A stretch of 64,000 nucleotides of DNA from Neomesorhizobium sp963726065. GTDB lineage: Bacteria; Pseudomonadota; Alphaproteobacteria; Rhizobiales; Rhizobiaceae. Numbering within the stretch: the stretch's first letter is position 1; each line of letters starts with the position of its first letter. Below are positions 1 to 9,465 of this stretch, one piece after another. The stretch spans positions 116,519 to 180,518 of the forward strand of contig CAVSAU010000017.1 in NCBI GenBank assembly GCA_963726065.1, read 5' to 3'. The position numbers and the translations under genes were made by a program. Below the pieces are notes generated by a model. The model had not been told where the DNA came from. It did not search any database and saw only the letters and a program-made list of their open reading frames with translations.

Positions 1-2
1 TT

Positions 3-3000
3 ACGCCGCGACAGCCGCCAGCGATGGAAAAGCTTGCGGCGCTCGCCGCCCAGGAGGACGATTTTTCGATCGACCTCGAAAAGGAATTGATGGGCGAGTT
101 TGACGGTTTGGAAGAAGACGTTGAAGTGACGTCTTATGCAGCCGCTCAGGTGGCGCACGACCAGGACAATGCGCCGGTTGACAACACGACGGTCGACGAC
201 TTCGACTTTGTCTTCGATGCCGATGTGGTTGCCCCCGAACAGGATCCCGCCATCACCGCGGCCGCCCATCAGGCGCTTGCCGACGAACTGGACGCTGCCT
301 TCGGCGGCGAGCCGGTCAGCGAATCAGTTGCGGTCGAAGCGGACGCCGTTGCATTTGCCAGCGAAATCCCCGACGAACCCGTGATTTCCGAGGTTGTCCC
401 TGCCGCAGTGCGCGAGGACGAGGTTCTTGCGGACGAGTTCGAAGCCGCATTTGACAGTGAAGCCGAAGAGCCTGCGCCGTTTCAGGCGGCGCAAGACGAC
501 CTGGCGGCTGGTGAAATCGAGACGGTTTACGCCGACAACAGGGTCGCCGAGGAGCATGCTGCAGCGGTTGAAGATGGTCTGGCCGACGAGGTCGGCGAGA
601 CCTTCGCTGCGCATTTTAATGATCACCTCACGGCCGACATCGCGGAGCAGCCGATAGCTGCCGAGCCGGAAATGCAGGAACTTGCGGTCGAGCCGGAGTT
701 TTTGACCGAGCCCGACCTGGTTTCCGAATCTGAATTCGTGGCTGTCGCCGCTGAAGTGCCCGAGTCGATTGCTGAGGCGGCCCAGACCGACGACGATGCC
801 GAAGATGCGCCGTTGATCCCACTTGGCGCGGCTCGCGATCTGGCGCATGCCGACGAGCATTTTGCCTCGATCGACATGAACTTCGAAACCGGACTGACCA
901 GCGAACTGTCGCAGTCCTTCGATGCGTCGAGCCGCCGTCGGGGAGGCAGAGGATGATTACGATCTCGAATCTGAATTGAGCGCGTTGCTCGGTAAGGGCA
1001 AGTCCGCCGCGGCGCCGGTTGTCGCTCCGGCAATGGCGGCAGCCGCCGTGCAAGACGAACCGGCATACTCCGCCGATGAGCCGGCGGTGTCGATGGACGA
1101 CTGGTCTGCAGACCACGAGGACCCGCAGCCAATGGTTGCCGAGGCTGTCGCCGAGGAGATGTCCTCCGAGCCGGAATATCTGGCGGCGGACGAAACCGCT
1201 GAAGCAGATGTCGAACCGTATTTCGATGAGCCGCTCATGGCCGATGAACGCGACGACGAATTTGACGCGGACACGGACTACCAGCCTGCCGAGGCGCCAG
1301 CCTATGCCGCAGAACAGCCGGCCTATGCTCCGGCCTCTTACGCGGCTGTCCAGCCGGCAGCTTATGCCGCAACCGCCCAGGCTGCTTACGCTCCAGGTGA
1401 AGCTCCGGCAGCTTATGCCACTCCGGATTACGCAGAAGCGCCCGCCGAAATCGTCGCCGAGACGATGTCTTGGGAAGAGTCCGGACAGGAAGAAGACGAC
1501 CCGCTGAGCGAGTTTGTTGTCGAGCAGGAGCTTGAAGCCGAGCTTGCTGGGCTCGAGGATGACATCGATCTCGGTCTTGATGACCTGGTGCTGGACGACG
1601 AGCCGGTCGTGGCTGCCTCGGCTGAGCAACCGGTTATTTTGGAACAACCGCAGGTGACCAAGGTCGCGTTCGCGCCTCTGTCGGCTCCGAAGGCGCCGGT
1701 CGAGGCCGAGGAAGAAGATCCGTTCGCGATGCTCGCCGCCATGGTGCGGGACACCCCGCCGGTTGCCCAGCAGCCTGTCCGGTCGCCGGCATCGGCCAGC
1801 ATGCGTTTCCAGGATCTACCGCGGAGCGAAGCTCCCAAAGTCAGTGAGACGTTCAGTGTCGACGACCGAGTATCAGTATCAGAGCCGTTCTTACGCCAAT
1901 CGCGTACCAGTGAACGTACCGGACATCGACACCATCGATGTGCCGGAGACGGCGGTGGCGCTTGCCGACGACCTCGATATTCCGGACCTTACTTTCGAGG
2001 ACGATCTGCCTCCGGCCACCGACTTCGACGATTTCGAAGCCGAACTGGCGAGCGCGTTCAACCCGCAGCCGGTCGCGCAGTCTGCTGCCGAGCCGGTGCG
2101 GGACGTTCCACGCCAGGCCTACCAGCACGAATATGCGCAGTCCCAGCCGCAGCCGACACCCGCTGAGCAGGGCTATTATGACGCTGCCGCGGCCGCTGGC
2201 GTCTACCGCCTATGCTCCTGTCCAGCCGGCTCGGCAGGCCGCCTATGCCGATGACCATCACGTCGATCCCAACGGCCATACATCGGCTGGCGGCCAGGCA
2301 GAGGGCGCTTATCGCGCCGTGGACGACGACGATCTCGCCTACGATCCCGAACTCAACGAGGATATGGCGATCCCGGCCTATCATGAAGCCGCCGAGCGCC
2401 AGCCTTCCGGCAACCGGCGTGGCCTTATGATGGCGGCGATCGTCGGTGGCGTGGTTCTGATCGGCGGCGTCGGCGCTTATGCCCTGTTCGGTGGCGGCGG
2501 TGGTTCTGATGCTCCCGCAGTGGTCCTCGCCGACACCGATCCGGTTAAGGTTCGACCGGAAAATCCTGGCGGCACCAACGTGCCGAACCAGGACAACAAG
2601 GTCTTCCAGACCATGAACGGGACTGACAAGGCGACTGGCCCGACGCAGGAAAAGCTGATTTCGGGAACCGAAGAGCCGGTTGACGTCGCAGCCCGCGCCG
2701 CGCCGCAGCCAGCCGAAGACAGCGAAGCAGCCATCGAGGACGCGCCGCTGACGGGCGACGACGAAATGGCCGTCGACGCACAGGATCCGGTCGCCGCCGA
2801 GATCGCCGCGGCGCCGAAAGGCGAGGACCGTCTCGCGCCGGAGGCAACGACGCCCACCGCGAACAACGAGGTTGCAGCGGTTGCGCCGCGCCGTGTCCGC
2901 ACGATGGTCGTCCGCGCCGACGGCACCCTGGTTCCAAGCGAGGCACCGGCGCCTGTCGCCGCCGAGCCACAGGCCGATCAGGCCACGGCTTCCGCGCTTG

Positions 3001-3479
3001 AACCTGCCGATCCGTCAAAGAGCCTTGCCGATCCGATCGCGACGGACGCAACTGGATCGCTGACGCCCGCCGCGCCGGCTGAAACAGCCGCCGCTGCGCC
3101 GGTCGCGCCTGCAACCCAGGCGGCAATGCCGGATTCCGGCCCGGTCGCCCCATCGCGTCCCGCGGACCAGCCGGTTGATGTCGTTGGCGAAGTCAAGCCA
3201 CAGCAGGTTGCTGCCACCACCGGCGCTGCTGCCGCAGGCTCCTGGTCGATGCAGATCGCATCGCAGCCCAGCGAAGCCGCCGCCCAGTCGAGCTATCAGG
3301 ATCTCGCCCGCCGCTATGGCAGCGTGATCGGCGACAAGGGCGTCAACATCGTCAAGGCCGAGATCGCCGGCAAGGGCACCTTCTGGCGGGTTCGCGTACC
3401 TGCCGGTTCGCGCAACGACGCCATCTCGCTCTGCGAAAGCTACAAGGCTGCTGGCGGCAACTGCTTCGTCTCGAAATAA
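3..3479 (+). CDS. SPOR-domain cell-envelope protein, 5' partial, three frameshifts
   Basis: A long acidic Ala/Glu/Asp/Pro-rich protein, then one membrane segment at about nt 2420-2500 (hydrophobic, ending in a Gly run), a periplasmic linker, and a C-terminal SPOR domain at about nt 3237-3476 (motif WSMQIASQPSE to CFVSK). SPOR domains bind denuded glycan strands at division sites, so a role in division or peptidoglycan remodelling is likely. Reading starts open at the left edge; an ATG at 24 is in frame, but the frame stays open upstream, so the true start is probably outside the window. The protein changes frame near 940, 1850 and 2200, and amino-acid composition continues smoothly across each change, which suggests indel errors. 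NagZ follows, as is common in Rhizobiales. Family identity is sure from the SPOR end; the N-terminal function is unknown. Confidence 0.85.
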
Positions 3480-3499
3480 GCTTACGTCGGATTTCATCT

Positions 3500-3536
3500 G
3501 GAAGGGCGCGGCCTTGGCTGCGCCCTTCCGCGTTTT
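3500..3536 (+). terminator. Rho-independent terminator after the SPOR gene
   Basis: A perfect 10-bp arm (3500-3509 with 3520-3529) continues into a short inner GCC/GGC stem and is followed by TTTT at 3533-3536. It lies 20 bp after the SPOR stop codon and is in the right orientation to end that transcript. Confidence 0.8.
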
Positions 3537-3554
3537 GAGCCAGAGCATTTTGCA

Positions 3555-3574
3555 GCCAAATGGAAACATTTGGC
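3555..3574. repeat. Short intergenic palindrome with GAAA loop
   Basis: An 8-bp perfect stem (3555-3562 with 3567-3574) closes a GAAA loop. A second, looser GGTTC/GGAACC pairing follows at about 3618-3642. Both sit between the SPOR terminator and nagZ. They resemble intergenic palindromic elements common in rhizobial genomes; function unknown. Confidence 0.5.
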
Positions 3575-3723
3575 GTCCGCATAAATGCAGCAAAACAAAT
3601 GCTAGGAGCGAGTTATCGGTTCTGAAAAAACCGGAACCGCTTTAAAGTCGCGAAAGAGCGACGGTTTTTGGCTGTTCATCGCTGCGGATTCCCTCGGCCG
3701 GCCGAAACCTCTAAAGTTAAGGC

Positions 3724-4743
3724 ATGACCGAATCACAGACACTCATCCTCGGCTGCGCCGGGAAATCGCTCTCTCGTGAGGAAAAAAGCTTCTACCGGGG
3801 CGAATCTCCCTGGGGCTTCATCCTGTTTGCCCGCAATGTCGCCGAGCCTGAGCAGATCCGCGACCTCGTCGCCGAGATGCGCGACTGCGTCGGCCGTCCT
3901 GGCGCGCCGGTCTTCATCGATCAGGAAGGCGGGCGTGTGCAGCGCCTGCGGCCGCCCCTGGCGCCGAACTATCCGGCGGGCGGGGCGCTTGGCGCGCTCT
4001 ACCGTGACGACGAGGAGGCTGGCCTGCGCGCTGCCTGGTTGCTGGCCCGGCTCCACGCTCTAGACCTGTCGCGCTACGGCATCACCGCCGACTGCCTGCC
4101 CGTGCTCGACGTTCCGATCGAGGGCGCCAACGATGTCATCGGCGCACGGGCCTACGGCAAGGATCCTTCCATCGTGACCGCGCTTGGGCGCGCGTCCGCC
4201 GAAGGCCTGATGGCTGGCGGGGTCATCCCGGTGATGAAGCACATTCCCGGGCACGGCCGCGCTTTTGCCGACACGCATTTCGAACTGCCGACGGTGACGA
4301 CGCCTCTGAGGGACCTGCGCAAGCATGATTTCGCCCCATTCCAGGCGCTCAACCATCTGCCGATCGCGATGACCGCGCATGTGATTTTCAGCGCCGTGGA
4401 CCCGCACAATCCGGCCACGACATCGGGCAGGGTCGTGGAAGAAATCATCCGCGGCGAGATCGGTTTCGACGGGCTCCTGGTGTCCGACGACACCTCCATG
4501 AAGGCACTTTCTGGGGATTTCCAGACAAAGGCCGCCTCGATCCTTGCGGCGGGCGTCGATCTGGTCCTTCACTGCAACGGCGTTATGGAGGAAATGGTCG
4601 CTGTCGCCTCGCGGGCGAGGCCGCTGGAAGGCAAGGCGCTGGAAAGGGCCAACCGGGCGCTCGCCTCGGTCAGCGGCCATGACGGTAAGGACGAGGCGGA
4701 ATTGCGCGCCGAGTTCGGACAATATTTCGAGGCGGTCGCATAA
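3724..4743 (+). CDS. nagZ: Beta-N-acetylhexosaminidase NagZ
   Basis: Glycoside hydrolase family 3 enzyme of 339 aa that removes N-acetylglucosamine from anhydromuropeptides during cytoplasmic peptidoglycan recycling. The family motif KHIPGHG is at residues 172-178, followed by the Asp183-Thr-His185 dyad; the nucleophile is Asp255 in LLVSDDTSM. The length and single-domain form fit the NagZ type rather than large GH3 glucosidases. It lies between the SPOR protein and scpA. The stop precedes the scpA start by about 25 nt, so co-transcription is likely. Confidence 0.93.
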   Translation: MTESQTLILGCAGKSLSREEKSFYRGESPWGFILFARNVAEPEQIRDLVAEMRDCVGRPGAPVFIDQEGGRVQRLRPPLAPNYPAGGALGALYRDDEEAGLRAAWLLARLHALDLSRYGITADCLPVLDVPIEGANDVIGARAYGKDPSIVTALGRASAEGLMAGGVIPVMKHIPGHGRAFADTHFELPTVTTPLRDLRKHDFAPFQALNHLPIAMTAHVIFSAVDPHNPATTSGRVVEEIIRGEIGFDGLLVSDDTSMKALSGDFQTKAASILAAGVDLVLHCNGVMEEMVAVASRARPLEGKALERANRALASVSGHDGKDEAELRAEFGQYFEAVA

Positions 4744-4768
4744 CCTGCATGGAGTGAAACGAGACAAG

Positions 4769-5611
4769 GTGGCGGAGACAGAGGACAAAAAAGCGGGGAA
4801 GGCCGCACCCATGGATCGTCTCTGGGCCGAGAATGACGATTCACGCGGTGTCAGCGAGCCCTCGCTTGTCGTCGATGTCACCGGCTTCGAAGGCCCGCTC
4901 GATCTCCTGCTGCATTTGGCGCGCACCCAGAAAGTCGACCTGGCGCGCATTTCGATCTTGGCGCTGGCCGAGCAGTATCTGATTTTCATCGAGAAGGCGC
5001 GGGCGCTGCGGCTGGAGCTCGCCGCCGACTACCTCGTCATGGCCGCCTGGCTTGCCTATCTCAAATCCAAGCTCCTGATCCCCAAGCAGGCCGGCGACGA
5101 GGGCGAAAGCGGCGAGGAACTGGCCGCCGTGCTGCAATTCCGGCTGAAGCGGCTGGAGGCGATGCGCGATGCCGCCGCCCGCCTTTTCAACCGCAACCGG
5201 CTCGGTCGCGACGTCTTTGCACGCGGCATGCCCGAATTGGTTATCGTCGAGAAGCGCAACGAATATTCGGCGAGCCTCTACGACCTCCTGACCGCCTACG
5301 CCTCGCAGCGCCAGCGCCAGGCCATTACCAACGTTTTGATCGCCAAGCGCGGCGTCTGGTCTTTGAAGCAGGCGCGCGAAGTCCTCGGCCGTATGATCGG
5401 CGAATTCAAGGATTGGACCGCGCTCGACAGCTTCCTGATCAAGTATCTCTCCAGCCCGGAAGATCGCGCGACGGCGCTTGCCAGTTCCTTCGCGGCTTCG
5501 TTGGAGATGGTTCGCGAGGGTCAGATCGAAATCCGCCAGCACGAGGCGTTCGCACCGCTCTACATGCGCAACCGGCAGCAGAAGCCGAAAGCCGTCGAGG
5601 TGACAGCATGA
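4769..5611 (+). CDS. scpA: Segregation and condensation protein A (ScpA)
   Basis: Kleisin subunit of the bacterial SMC condensin, which bridges SMC heads and binds ScpB during chromosome compaction. The diagnostic N-terminal stretch FEGPLDLLLHLARTQKVDL and the following YLVMAAWLAYLKSKLLIP helix are clear; the C-terminal winged helix is at about nt 5430-5560. I chose the GTG at 4769 (about 280 aa). The reading frame is open further upstream inside nagZ, and ATG 4811 is an alternative that would remove 14 residues. It overlaps scpB by ATGA. Confidence 0.92.
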   Translation: MAETEDKKAGKAAPMDRLWAENDDSRGVSEPSLVVDVTGFEGPLDLLLHLARTQKVDLARISILALAEQYLIFIEKARALRLELAADYLVMAAWLAYLKSKLLIPKQAGDEGESGEELAAVLQFRLKRLEAMRDAAARLFNRNRLGRDVFARGMPELVIVEKRNEYSASLYDLLTAYASQRQRQAITNVLIAKRGVWSLKQAREVLGRMIGEFKDWTALDSFLIKYLSSPEDRATALASSFAASLEMVREGQIEIRQHEAFAPLYMRNRQQKPKAVEVTA

Positions 5612-6351
5612 GCGACAGCCGCAACGCGGCGGTGATCCCCTTCGCTATCGAAGAGGAGGCCGACGGCGACATGCGCGACGACAATCCCGCCGAACGGCTG
5701 TTCCTTGCCGAAGCCGTCCGCATGGCGGAAGCGCTGGTCTTTGCCAGTGCCGAGCCTATTTCGGAAAAGCAGCTTGCCGGCCGTCTTCCGGATGGCATCA
5801 GCATCCCGGTGGTCATGCTGGAACTGCAGAAGATCTACGAGAAGCGCGGCGTCAATCTGGTCCATGTCGGCGACGGCTGGGCTTTCCGCACCGCCGGTGA
5901 CCTTGCCTTCCTGATGAGCCGGGATCAGGTGCAGCAGAAGAAACTCTCCCGAGCTGCCCTCGAAGTCCTGGCAATCATCGCCTATCACCAGCCGGTAACC
6001 CGTGCCGAGATCGAGGATATCCGCGGTGTCGAGACCTCGAAGGGCACGCTGGATACGCTTCTGGAGACCGAATGGGTGAGGATGCGCGGCCGCCGCAAGA
6101 CGCCCGGAAGGCCGGTCACTTACGGCACCACCGAAAAGTTCCTCGATCATTTCCAGCTTGAGGAGATCCGCGATCTGCCAGGCATGGAAGAGTTGAAGGG
6201 GGCAGGTCTGTTGTCCACGCGCATGCCTTCCAACTTCTCGATGCCGGTGCCGCCCTCCGATCCCGATGCCCTGACGGAAGACGAGGATCCGCTTACCGAT
6301 ATCGACCTAGAGGAACTCGGCCTGTTGACACCCCGCGTCGAGGATGATTGA
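5608..6351 (+). CDS. scpB: Segregation and condensation protein B (ScpB)
   Basis: Winged-helix partner of ScpA in the SMC condensin complex, about 247 aa. Recognised from the segment RAALEVLAIIAYHQPVTRAE and the following SKGTLDTLLE / GRPVTYGTT motifs of the second winged helix. The ATG overlaps the scpA TGA (ATGA), indicating translational coupling. The C-terminal acidic tail is typical of alphaproteobacterial ScpB. The stop is 36 nt before the ABC ATPase start. Confidence 0.93.
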   Translation: MSDSRNAAVIPFAIEEEADGDMRDDNPAERLFLAEAVRMAEALVFASAEPISEKQLAGRLPDGISIPVVMLELQKIYEKRGVNLVHVGDGWAFRTAGDLAFLMSRDQVQQKKLSRAALEVLAIIAYHQPVTRAEIEDIRGVETSKGTLDTLLETEWVRMRGRRKTPGRPVTYGTTEKFLDHFQLEEIRDLPGMEELKGAGLLSTRMPSNFSMPVPPSDPDALTEDEDPLTDIDLEELGLLTPRVEDD

Positions 6352-6386
6352 CCGGGTAAAGTTGTTCAGCGTCTGAAGGTTTTCCC

Positions 6387-7493
6387 TTGGCAAGGCAGGA
6401 AACGCATCCGGCATCGCGCGTCACCGCCGGCGTCACCTTCGCTGCGCGCCTGTCGTTCGAGAACATCAGCCATGCATTCGGGCCGGATACAGAGACGCTG
6501 AGCGAAATCAGCCTGTCGGCAGAGCCTGGTGAAGTGCTGTGCCTGCTCGGCCCGTCCGGTTCCGGCAAGACGACGCTGTTGCGGATCGCCGCGGGCATCG
6601 AAAGCCAGACCACCGGCCGCGTTTTGATGAACGACCGCGAAATCGCAGGCCCGTCGGTTTTCCTGCCGCCTGAACAGCGCTCGATCGGCCTGGTTTTCCA
6701 GGACTTTGCGCTGTTTCCGCACCTGACCATCCTCGACAATGTGCGTTTTGGCCTCACCGCCCTCTCACGCGACGAGGCCCGGCGCGAGGCGATGATTGCC
6801 CTGTCCAGGGTCGGGCTCGAACATTATGCGTCCTCCTATCCGCATGTGCTCTCCGGCGGCGAGCAGCAGCGTGTTGCGCTCGCCCGTGCGCTGGCGCCGC
6901 GGCCCTCGGTGCTTTTGATGGATGAACCGTTTTCCGGGCTGGATTCGCGGCTGAAGGATAGTGTGCGCGCCGAAACGCTTGATATCCTGCGTCACAGTCG
7001 CGCCACCGCCATCGTTGTCACCCATGATGCCGAAGAGGCAATGCGCATGGGTGACCGCATCGCGCTCCTGAAGAACGGCCGGCTGGTGCAGATCGGCAAG
7101 GCCGAGGAACTCTACCAACGGCCGGCCGATCTGTTCGCCGCTGGTTTCTTCTCCGAACTCAATGTCTTCGATGCCAGGATCCGCAGCGGTATGGCCGAAA
7201 CGCCGCTCGGCAGCATAGCTGCCCCCGGGCTCGGCGAAGGCGCCATGGCGACGGTCGCTGTGCGTATGTCGGGCTTCGACGTCAGCGAAACGGAAGGCGA
7301 GGTTGCCGCACGTGTGCTGTCGCGCAGATATCTGGGTGTTGTCGAACTGCTCGATCTCGCTGTACAGGGTTCCGAGACTTCGGTCAGGGCGCGGGTAAGG
7401 TGCGGCGCTTTGTCCGCCGGCGCACGAGATATTTACCTGTCGCTTCGGAAGTCTGATGTGCTTGTGTTTGAAAGACAGACCGAAAGCGCATAA
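6387..7493 (+). CDS. ABC transporter ATP-binding protein, FbpC/PotA-like, without a local permease
   Basis: Single nucleotide-binding domain of 368 aa with Walker A GPSGSGKTT (55-63), signature LSGGEQQR (155-162), Walker B LLMDEP (176-181) and the switch His in VVTHD. A C-terminal extension of about 120 aa looks like the TOBE/OB regulatory domain of the Fbp/Pot/Mal type. No permease or binding-protein gene lies beside it, so its partner and substrate cannot be told from this locus. The listed start is TTG 6387; the first 15 residues are poorly constrained and a later start is possible. It sits between scpB and tatA, which are often adjacent in relatives (from general knowledge). Confidence 0.85.
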   Translation: MARQETHPASRVTAGVTFAARLSFENISHAFGPDTETLSEISLSAEPGEVLCLLGPSGSGKTTLLRIAAGIESQTTGRVLMNDREIAGPSVFLPPEQRSIGLVFQDFALFPHLTILDNVRFGLTALSRDEARREAMIALSRVGLEHYASSYPHVLSGGEQQRVALARALAPRPSVLLMDEPFSGLDSRLKDSVRAETLDILRHSRATAIVVTHDAEEAMRMGDRIALLKNGRLVQIGKAEELYQRPADLFAAGFFSELNVFDARIRSGMAETPLGSIAAPGLGEGAMATVAVRMSGFDVSETEGEVAARVLSRRYLGVVELLDLAVQGSETSVRARVRCGALSAGARDIYLSLRKSDVLVFERQTESA

Positions 7494-7578
7494 ACCACAA
7501 ATTGGTGTGTCGGGATTCAGGCTGGGAGCACCGGCGAAGCTCGGCACTTAGGGAAACGGTCGAAAGAGAGACAGAATA

Positions 7579-7800
7579 ATGGGTTCCTTTTCAATCTGGC
7601 ACTGGCTCATCGTGCTTGTGGTCGTGCTGTTGCTGTTCGGGCGCGGCAAGATTCCTGAGCTGATGGGCGACATGGCCAAGGGCATCAAGAGCTTCAAGAA
7701 GGGCATGTCGGACGAGGAAGAGGCTGAAAACGCCAAAACCGTCGAGCACCGTAGCGATGAAAGCATCGATACGGCGAAGCAAAAGGCGACAAAGTCCTGA
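7579..7800 (+). CDS. tatA: Sec-independent translocase protein TatA
   Basis: A 73-aa protein with one N-terminal membrane helix (about residues 5-21), the FGRGKIPELMGD hinge and amphipathic helix that define TatA, and a short polar tail. It oligomerises to form the Tat pore for folded proteins. It is followed by tatB and tatC. SD-like GAGAG lies about 10 nt before ATG 7579. Confidence 0.95.
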   Translation: MGSFSIWHWLIVLVVVLLLFGRGKIPELMGDMAKGIKSFKKGMSDEEEAENAKTVEHRSDESIDTAKQKATKS

Positions 7801-7849
7801 TTTTTGCCGGATCCTGGTGATCCCGCCGCTCTGAGCCGGAACGAAACGA

Positions 7850-8545
7850 ATGTTTGATATCGGCTGGACCGAAATGCTGGTCATCGCGATCGTGATGATC
7901 GTTGTCGTCGGACCGAAGGACTTGCCGCGCATGCTGCGGACCTTCGGCAAGACGACGGCTAAACTCAGATCGATGGCCGGCGATTTCCAGAAGCAGTTCA
8001 ACGAGGCGCTCAAGGAAGCCGAACTGGACGACGTCAAGAAATCGGTCGACGAGTTGCGCAGCCTCGATCCGCGCAACGAGATCAGGAAGCAGCTCAATCC
8101 GTTCGAAAAGGCAGCACAGGACGTACGGGCGGGCCTCGATTCACTGAAGCAGCCCAGTGCTCCTGCAGCCGATCCGGCAGCGTCCGCCGTTCATCCGGCA
8201 GAGCCGTTGAAGAACGGCGCCACCGAGATGCCGAACGCGACCGCATCGGCTGTCAATGGCGCAACCGCATCGGTGGTTGCCGGCCCGACGGCGATGCCCT
8301 CCGCAGCGCCGTTGTTTCCGGTCATGTCCGATCCGGCGCCCGCGGCAGTGAATAGCGAACCAGCGAAAGCCACCGCTGCGCTCAAGGCAAAGGCCGCGGC
8401 GAAGCCCGCGGCCATAAAACCCAAGCCAGCGGCGAAGGTGACAACCGCCAAGCGGGCTGCGAAATCAGCGCCCGCAAAGCCGGCGGCCAAGGGTGCCCTC
8501 AAGCCGGGGACAGCCGGGAAAAAGAAAGCGGGAACCGCCTCGTGA
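7850..8545 (+). CDS. tatB: Sec-independent translocase protein TatB
   Basis: The N-terminus FDIGWTEMLVIAIVMIVVVG followed by PKDLPRMLRTFGK is the TatB signature. TatB binds signal peptides together with TatC. At 231 aa it is long because of an Ala/Pro/Lys-rich C-terminal tail (about residues 105-231), typical of rhizobial TatB. The TGA overlaps the tatC start (GTGA). Confidence 0.94.
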   Translation: MFDIGWTEMLVIAIVMIVVVGPKDLPRMLRTFGKTTAKLRSMAGDFQKQFNEALKEAELDDVKKSVDELRSLDPRNEIRKQLNPFEKAAQDVRAGLDSLKQPSAPAADPAASAVHPAEPLKNGATEMPNATASAVNGATASVVAGPTAMPSAAPLFPVMSDPAPAAVNSEPAKATAALKAKAAAKPAAIKPKPAAKVTTAKRAAKSAPAKPAAKGALKPGTAGKKKAGTAS

Positions 8546-9384
8546 GTGCCGAAGACGACGAAATCGAAAAATCCTCGGCGCCGCTGATCGAGCATCTGAT
8601 CGAACTGCGTACGCGGCTGATATGGGCGCTCGGCGGCTTTTTCGTTGCTTTCCTGGTCTGCTTCTATTTCGCCAAGCAGCTGTTCAACGTGCTGGTCATT
8701 CCATTCAAATGGGCAGTCCACTGGGCAGGCCTCGCCAACCAGAAGGTCGAGTTGATCTATACTGCGCCGCAGGAGTTCTTCTTCACCCAGGTGAAGCTGG
8801 CGATGTTCGGCGGCTTGGTCATCGCCTTTCCACTGATCGCCGCGCAGCTCTACAAGTTTGTTGCGCCCGGCCTCTACAAGAACGAGCGTGCCGCCTTCCT
8901 GCCCTTCCTCATCGCGTCGCCGGTCCTGTTCCTGATGGGCGCTTCGCTGGTCTATTTCTTCTTCACGCCGATGGTGATGTGGTTCTTCCTCGCCATGCAG
9001 CAGACCGGCCCGGCCAGCGACGTGCAGATCTCGCTTTTGCCGAAGGTCTCGGAATATCTCAGCCTCATCATGACGCTGATCTTCTCGTTCGGCCTTGTCT
9101 TCCAGCTGCCGGTCGTGACGACCCTGATGGCGCGCGTCGGGCTTGTGACCTCGCAAGGGCTCAAGGATAAGCGCAAATGGGCGATCGTCATTGCCTTCAT
9201 CGTCGCCGCGGTGCTTACGCCGCCCGATCCGGTCAGCCAGATTGGCCTCGCCATCCCCACCATCCTGCTCTACGAGATTTCCATCTGGACGGCCCGCATG
9301 GTCGAACGCAAACGCGAGGAAGAGCGCCTCGCGGCGGAAAAGCAGGAAGAAGGTAGTTCCTCGACCACCCCGGCTACTTCGTAA
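8542..9384 (+). CDS. tatC: Sec-independent translocase protein TatC
   Basis: Polytopic twin-arginine signal receptor of 280 aa with six predicted membrane segments. The conserved PLIEHLIELRTRL N-terminus and the ALTPPDPVSQ-type loop (here AVLTPPDPVSQIGLAIP) are present. GTG start at 8542 overlaps the tatB stop, so coupling is likely. This is the last gene of the plus-strand run and converges on rhaI, with 81 bp between; I see no obvious hairpin there. Confidence 0.95.
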   Translation: MSAEDDEIEKSSAPLIEHLIELRTRLIWALGGFFVAFLVCFYFAKQLFNVLVIPFKWAVHWAGLANQKVELIYTAPQEFFFTQVKLAMFGGLVIAFPLIAAQLYKFVAPGLYKNERAAFLPFLIASPVLFLMGASLVYFFFTPMVMWFFLAMQQTGPASDVQISLLPKVSEYLSLIMTLIFSFGLVFQLPVVTTLMARVGLVTSQGLKDKRKWAIVIAFIVAAVLTPPDPVSQIGLAIPTILLYEISIWTARMVERKREEERLAAEKQEEGSSSTTPATS

Positions 9385-9465
9385 CCGGCCCGGCCTACGC
9401 GAACTTAAATTCTGGAACGCTGGCGCCTTCAGCGAGTCGGGTCGAAATTGCCTACATCGCTCGGA

